Part shown: positions 24,726 to 28,480 of the stretch, one piece after another
Layout: each line of letters opens with the position of its first letter
Numbering within the stretch: position 1 is the first letter of the stretch
Assembly (NCBI GenBank): GCA_913061345.1
Contig: CAJXTZ010000029.1
Coordinates: forward strand, 1-28,480
From: an uncultured Erythrobacter sp.
GTDB taxonomy: Bacteria > Pseudomonadota > Alphaproteobacteria > Sphingomonadales > Sphingomonadaceae
Direction: 5' to 3'
DNA: 28,480 nucleotides
The notes under the pieces: model-generated
Seen by the model: only the letters and a program-made list of their open reading frames with translations
Database searches by the model: none
Told to the model about the DNA's origin: nothing
Program-made: the position numbers and the translations under genes

Positions 24726-25595
24726 CTATTTGGGTTGGTAGAGTTGGTCCGGTCCAGGAAAACTCCGGTCGCGAACTTCTGCAGCATATTTCGCGGCGGT
24801 TTCAGAGATCGTGGTGGCAAGGTCCTCATACCGTTTCACGAAGCGCGGTACACGTTCGAACATTCCCAGCATGTCGTCACTCACCAGCACCTGGCCATCA
24901 CACTGAGCCGATGCGCCAATGCCGATGGTGGGACATTCAACCGCCTTGGTCACGGCAATGGCGATGGGTTCGATCACGCCTTCTACCACGATGGCGAAAG
25001 CGCCTGCCCTGTCCAATGCTTTTCCATCGCCCACGATCTTCTCGGCTTCGGCATCGCTGCGTCCGCGCGCGCCATATCCGCCCAACACGTTTACCGCCTG
25101 CGGCGTAAGGCCGATGTGGCCCATCACCGGAATTCCGCGTTCGACAAGAAACGCTACCGTTTCGGCCATCGCTTCTCCGCCTTCCAGCTTCACTGCCGCA
25201 GCGCCGCTTTCCTTCATCAGGCGCGCCGCGCTGTCGAAAGCGTCTTCCGGTGACGTTTCGTAGGAACCGAATGGCATATCCACTACGACGACGGAGTGAT
25301 AGCTGCCCCGCACCACGGCGGCCGCATGGTTGGCCATCATTTCCATCGTGACTGGAATGGTCGACGGCAGACCATAGATCACCTGGCCGAGGGAATCGCC
25401 AACCAGCAGCAGGTCGCAATGCGGATCCAGCAATTGCGCCTGTCGCGCGGTATAAGCCGTCAGCATCACCAGCGGCTCCTCGGTAACGCCATCGACCTTG
25501 CGATTGCGTATCTTGGGCACGGTAAGGCGGCGCATCGGTTGCGGCGTCGGGTTCGCGCGACTGGTGGAGGTATCGAGCTTGAAGGTGGTAGACAT
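24726..25595 (-). CDS. panB: 3-methyl-2-oxobutanoate hydroxymethyltransferase
   Basis: First committed step of pantothenate (and CoA) synthesis: adds a hydroxymethyl group from 5,10-methylene-THF to 2-oxoisovalerate. The 289-aa protein has [27 protein letters not shown] (about residues 44-70, ending with Mg-ligand Asp67), [36 protein letters not shown] (about 105-140), [11 protein letters not shown], and [24 protein letters not shown] 25595, preceded by AGGGA, gives MSTTFKLD; in-frame sequence further upstream has no support. A folate gene (fau) lies elsewhere in the window but not in this operon. Confidence 0.95.
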   Translation of the reverse strand: MSTTFKLDTSTSRANPTPQPMRRLTVPKIRNRKVDGVTEEPLVMLTAYTARQAQLLDPHCDLLLVGDSLGQVIYGLPSTIPVTMEMMANHAAAVVRGSYHSVVVVDMPFGSYETSPEDAFDSAARLMKESGAAAVKLEGGEAMAETVAFLVERGIPVMGHIGLTPQAVNVLGGYGARGRSDAEAEKIVGDGKALDRAGAFAIVVEGVIEPIAIAVTKAVECPTIGIGASAQCDGQVLVSDDMLGMFERVPRFVKRYEDLATTISETAAKYAAEVRDRSFPGPDQLYQPK

Positions 25596-25765
25596 CACAT
25601 TCCCTGGGTTAGGCAAAGCAGGAGTGGCCGTGGCCATGCCGCCCGATAGCGCCTTGGGCAGGGTGATTGCAACGTATCGTCCGTGGATGCAGTAACTGAT
25701 CCTCTCGACGCGAGCCTCATTTCGTTGCATTACGCCACGGACTTAGGACCGATAGGACATAATTC

Positions 25766-27199
25766 ATGGCGCTTACTCAAGCGGGTTCGAGCGGAGATCA
25801 CTGGTCGTCGCGCACAGCATTCATACTCGCTGCTGTCGGAGCGGCAGTCGGACTTGGGAATATCTGGAGATTTCCGACGCTTGCGGGGGAAAACGGCGGG
25901 GGCGCGTTCGTTCTCGTCTATATCGGGTTCGTCATTCTTCTAGGATTGCCACTGGTGCTGTCGGAAATTCTGCTGGGCCGGGCAGGCGGCACCGATGCGA
26001 TCGGTTCGGTTGAGAAAGTCGCAGAACAGTCGCGACGCTCCAGGAACTGGAAAGGGATTGGTGCACTGCAAATCACCGCGGGCTTCCTGATCCTGTCCTT
26101 TTATTCGGTCGTTGCTGGCTGGGTAATCAATTACGTTCTTATTTCTGGTCAGGATTGGTTAGCCGCACTGTTCTCCGGTGCGCCGTTCGCTCCTGCTTTC
26201 GCAGGCGAAAACCAAGGTACAATCACCGGACGAATGAGTGAATTGTTCGCCAGCCCCTGGCGTCTGATCGGTCTTCATGGGATCTTCATGGTGGCAACAG
26301 TCTGGATTGTTGCCAGCGGTGTTCATAACGGGATCGAGAGGGCTGCTAAGTGGTTGATGCCCGCCTTTTTCATTCTGCTGATAATCGTTACCGTATATGG
26401 GGCGTTTACCGGGAATTTTGCGGAGGCTGTAGCCTTCATGTTTACTCCCGATTTCAGCCAGTTAAACCCCATTGCACTTAACGAAGCCTTGGGTCAGGCG
26501 CTATTTTCCTTGAGCTTGGCTGCCGGCGGCTTGTTGACCTACGGCGCATATATTACGCGGGATGTTAATTTAGCATCGACCGCCGTGATGATTGCCATGA
26601 TGGATACCGGCGTTGCCATTATTGCAGGCCTCATGATCTTTCCGATTGTGTTCGCTGTGGGGCTTGATCCCGCGAGCGGTCCCGCACTGATATTCCAGTC
26701 GTTGCCAGTGGCTTTCAATTCCATGCCTGCCGGGGCGCTGGTTGGATTTGTCTTTTTTATTCTCATTTTCTTTGCGGCGCTCACAAGTTCGATATCGCTG
26801 CTGGAAGGTCCGACTGCCTGGGTGATCGACCGCTTTCGGATCGTCCGTCCACTCGCTGCGATCATGGTGGGAAGTGTGGCATTCCTGATCGGTGTAATCT
26901 GCGCCCTTGGCTATAACGTTTGGGCCGATGTTCGTCCGCTCGGCTTCTGGAATGCCTTCGCTCAAAACGATATTCTCGATGCGCTGGATGGGGTGACTGG
27001 TAAGATCATGTTGCCCCTCGGCGCGTTCCTAGTCTCGATCTTTATCGGATGGATGGCGGATCGGCGTCTTGTGCAGCAGCAAACCGGCCTTTCGAATGGG
27101 ATGTTTGCAGTATGGCGTTTTCTCGTTGCATGGGTTTGCCCCATTGCGGTTGGCCTGGTTCTGCTGTTTGGTCTTGTTCCTGGTCTTTTGGGCAGTTGA
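25766..27199 (+). CDS. Sodium-dependent transporter, SNF (NSS) family
   Basis: A 477-aa LeuT-fold Na+/amino-acid-type symporter with about 11-12 helices. The N-terminal motif AAVGAAVGLGNIWRFPTLAGENGGGAFVLVYI (about residues 22-53) carries the unwound TM1 Na+ and substrate site, and LPLVLSEILLGRAGG follows in TM2. SLSLAAGGLLTYGAYIT (about 252-268) is the TM6-type partner. Substrate is not predictable. The ATG at 25766 follows a 170-base gap after panB (divergent); no confident promoter was found in it. Transcription would stop at the hairpin at 27240. Confidence 0.9.
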   Translation: MALTQAGSSGDHWSSRTAFILAAVGAAVGLGNIWRFPTLAGENGGGAFVLVYIGFVILLGLPLVLSEILLGRAGGTDAIGSVEKVAEQSRRSRNWKGIGALQITAGFLILSFYSVVAGWVINYVLISGQDWLAALFSGAPFAPAFAGENQGTITGRMSELFASPWRLIGLHGIFMVATVWIVASGVHNGIERAAKWLMPAFFILLIIVTVYGAFTGNFAEAVAFMFTPDFSQLNPIALNEALGQALFSLSLAAGGLLTYGAYITRDVNLASTAVMIAMMDTGVAIIAGLMIFPIVFAVGLDPASGPALIFQSLPVAFNSMPAGALVGFVFFILIFFAALTSSISLLEGPTAWVIDRFRIVRPLAAIMVGSVAFLIGVICALGYNVWADVRPLGFWNAFAQNDILDALDGVTGKIMLPLGAFLVSIFIGWMADRRLVQQQTGLSNGMFAVWRFLVAWVCPIAVGLVLLFGLVPGLLGS

Positions 27200-27239
27200 T
27201 GATGGAACTGTAAGCAGCCTCTTCCGTGTACATCGCGCG

Positions 27240-27280
27240 AAAAAGGGGCCGCCGCTCGATCTGAGCGACGACCCCTTTAT
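27240..27280. terminator. Rho-independent-type terminator hairpin
   Basis: AAAAAGGGG (27240-27248) pairs with CCCCTTTAT (27272-27280), extended inward by GCTC/GAGC (27254-27257 and 27262-27265). It lies between the stops of the transporter gene (27199) and the facing stress-protein gene (27302). The A-run on one side and T-run on the other let it serve both directions. Confidence 0.65.
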
Positions 27281-27301
27281 CATTCCGGTTGACGGTCTGT
27301 C

Positions 27302-27772
27302 TTACAGTGCCGTTTCGGTATGATCTTCTTCCGCGTCTTCTCGAACGTCGAAGCCGAACAACATCTTGGTCGTATCGACAAAGCCCAGATCGCTGTTCCA
27401 GATCTCTGCATTGCCCAGGTCCATCCGCAGCATCAGGATGTTGGGGTCTTCCTTGCCTTTCGGATACCAGGCCTCGACAGGCTTGCTCCACTGCTTCTCG
27501 AAACGTTCGCGGCTGGTTTCTTCGCTAAGCACGCCGCTGAAACGGGCGAACATGTCATGACTCTTTCCGGCAAAGGTCGCGGTGGCAGGTCCACCCTTTG
27601 CAAAGGTGTGATCCTTCGTGGTGAAAAACCAGATCGTGCCGTTGGCATCCTTGTCCAGCTGCGCGGTCATGGGCACGGCGGTCTTCGGGTCTTCATCCAG
27701 TTCAAGAAAGATGAATGGGCTGTCGGCCAGCGATTTCCAGAATTTCTGTTTCAGATCATGGGTCGAGGTCAT
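27302..27772 (-). CDS. General stress protein, FMN-binding split-barrel (PNPOx-like)
   Basis: A 156-aa protein of the pyridoxamine-5'-phosphate-oxidase-like family close to general stress protein 26. AQLDKDANGTIWFFTTKDHTFAKGG is the family's strand-turn-strand, and RFEKQWSKPVEAWYPKGKEDPNILMLRMDLGNAEIWNS is its conserved C-terminal part. It likely binds a flavin or F420-like cofactor; the reaction is unknown. ATG 27772 with AAAGGAGA just upstream is clearly the start, and an in-frame 73-codon extension has no support. It is divergent from imuA, with 103 bases between the two starts. Confidence 0.85.
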   Translation of the reverse strand: MTSTHDLKQKFWKSLADSPFIFLELDEDPKTAVPMTAQLDKDANGTIWFFTTKDHTFAKGGPATATFAGKSHDMFARFSGVLSEETSRERFEKQWSKPVEAWYPKGKEDPNILMLRMDLGNAEIWNSDLGFVDTTKMLFGFDVREDAEEDHTETAL

Positions 27773-27823
27773 GGCATTCTCCTTTGACGCATCAACGGAA
27801 TGGGAAGGGGAGAAGTTCCAAGC

Positions 27824-27852
27824 TTGCCCGAAAGCCCATACTGGAACATAAT
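27824..27852 (+). promoter_or_regulatory. imuA promoter
   Basis: TTGCCC (27824-27829), a 17-base spacer and CATAAT (27847-27852, five of six matches to TATAAT). Start would be near 27859, shortly before AGGAG (27861-27865). The LexA box overlaps the -10. Confidence 0.6.
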
Positions 27853-27858
27853 AGGAAC
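27844..27858 (+). promoter_or_regulatory. LexA operator (SOS box) of imuA
   Basis: GAAC (27844-27847), seven bases (ATAATAG), GAAC (27855-27858): the direct-repeat LexA box known from Alphaproteobacteria (GTTC-N7-GTTC on the other strand). It covers the -10 hexamer, so bound LexA would exclude RNA polymerase. The match has eight fixed bases and sits in front of a known SOS gene, which makes it convincing. Confidence 0.85.
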
Positions 27859-27875
27859 ATAGGAGTCGATTCGTG

Positions 27876-28480
27876 ATGGATACCAGCACACTGCCAAAAG
27901 CGGCGGAGCTGGCCGTCCGTGCTGCCCGCAACCCGCGCTGGCAGCCGGACGTGCCGTTGCCGTTGCATAGCGAGATATTCACCTGCGCCAATCAGGGCGT
28001 CGGGGTGGGGGCCGCGCTTGCCTTCGCGCAAGGTGCGCTGAAGGGCGACGCTGACGATGCTGCCTCTTTGGAGGAGCGCAGCGTGTTGTGGGTGCAGGAT
28101 GCCCGCGCCATCAAGCTGGGCGGGCGCCCCTATCGCGCCGGACTTCCCGAAGGTTTGCGCCATCGCCTGATCCATGTCGCTGCCAAAACGCCGGAAGACG
28201 CGCTGTTCGCTATGGAGGAGGGGCTGCGGTGCCGCGATCTGGCGGTGGTGGTGGGCGAAGTGGCGGGCAATCCGCGCGCGCTGGATTTCACCGCCTCGCG
28301 CCGCCTTACGCTGACAGCGGAAAAGCATGGCGTGCCGCTGCTGCTGGTGCGTCTGGACGCGCAAGCCGACCTCAGCTCCGCCCGGATGCGCTGGCGATTG
28401 ACAAGCGCGCCATCATCCCCGCCGCGCTGGAACATTGCTGCCCCTGGCCGCGCTGCATGGCATGCAGAACTGTTCCGTGC
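27876..28480 (+). CDS. imuA: ImuA-family SOS mutagenesis protein, 3'-truncated by window end
   Basis: A RecA-like-fold partner of the ImuB/DnaE2 translesion mutasome, induced by DNA damage. The open frame from ATG 27876 runs to the window edge (about 201 residues) without a stop. LPLHSEIFTCANQGVGVGAALAFAQGAL, RSVLWVQDARAIKLGGRPYRAGLPEGL, LRCRDLAVVVGEVAGNPRALDFTASRRLTL and the C-terminal SSARMRWRLTSAPSSPPRWN are typical of alphaproteobacterial ImuA. GTG 27873 is an alternative start and has the better spacing (7 bases) from AGGAG. In this group imuA is usually followed by imuB and dnaE2, so those are expected just beyond the window. It is controlled by the LexA box upstream. Confidence 0.85.
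   Translation, partial: MDTSTLPKAAELAVRAARNPRWQPDVPLPLHSEIFTCANQGVGVGAALAFAQGALKGDADDAASLEERSVLWVQDARAIKLGGRPYRAGLPEGLRHRLIHVAAKTPEDALFAMEEGLRCRDLAVVVGEVAGNPRALDFTASRRLTLTAEKHGVPLLLVRLDAQADLSSARMRWRLTSAPSSPPRWNIAAPGRAAWHAELFR

Noticed and set aside
1..28480. CRISPR array, insertion sequence, integrase or prophage
   Set aside because: I saw no regularly spaced direct repeats, transposase, integrase or phage genes, and no tRNA-flanking duplication next to either tRNA.

Overview
The window is GC-rich bacterial chromosome from an alphaproteobacterium, most likely Sphingomonadales and probably Erythrobacteraceae-like. This rests on gene content and order (zapA-6S RNA-fau, tkt-gap-pgk, XrtA/PEP-CTERM accessory genes), on an alphaproteobacterial LexA box (GAAC-N7-GAAC) before imuA, and on remembered protein similarity; no database search was run. 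The first 50 bases are not genomic: they are an Illumina Nextera P5/i5/Tn5 mosaic-end adapter left on the contig end.

Layout. 51-454: 3' end of a 2-oxoacid dehydrogenase E2 gene. 498-638: promoter and tRNA-Asp(GTC). 657-2979 (minus strand): small coiled-coil ORF, zapA, 6S RNA, 5-formyl-THF cyclo-ligase, DUF2842 and an Fpg/Nei DNA glycosylase. 3192-9895: central carbon genes tkt, gap, pgk and class I fba, with a putative 2OG-Fe(II) oxygenase directly after pgk and a reverse-strand flavodoxin-like gene before fba. 9902-10974: divergent lipoprotein gene and thiE. 11058-13069: a translationally coupled cell-wall pair, L,D-transpeptidase lipoprotein plus M23 endopeptidase. 13077-16993: small secreted protein, efp, inositol-monophosphatase-family gene, tRNA-Leu(CAA) and an SLC13/RCK permease. 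17001-22611: a Gly-rich membrane-anchored protein, then the XrtA-associated sugar transferase with PrsK and PrsR joined by one-base TAATG overlaps. 22637-27199: SBF-like symporter, DUF475 membrane protein, panB and an SNF-family transporter. 27302-28480: general-stress FMN-barrel protein divergent from the start of imuA, which is cut by the window end.

Most of the content is housekeeping. Glycolysis/gluconeogenesis and pentose-phosphate enzymes form one block, and cell-wall and envelope genes form another. The most specialised module is the sugar transferase-PrsK-PrsR operon. PrsK/PrsR is the sigma-54-type two-component system that accompanies exosortase A exopolysaccharide and PEP-CTERM loci, but no exosortase or PEP-CTERM protein lies in this window. 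The best regulatory signal is the LexA operator lying directly on the -10 element of the imuA promoter. I found no CRISPR array, insertion sequence, prophage or clearly novel system. The non-coding items most easily missed are the 6S RNA, the LexA operator, the gap-pgk hairpin and a CtrA-like box.
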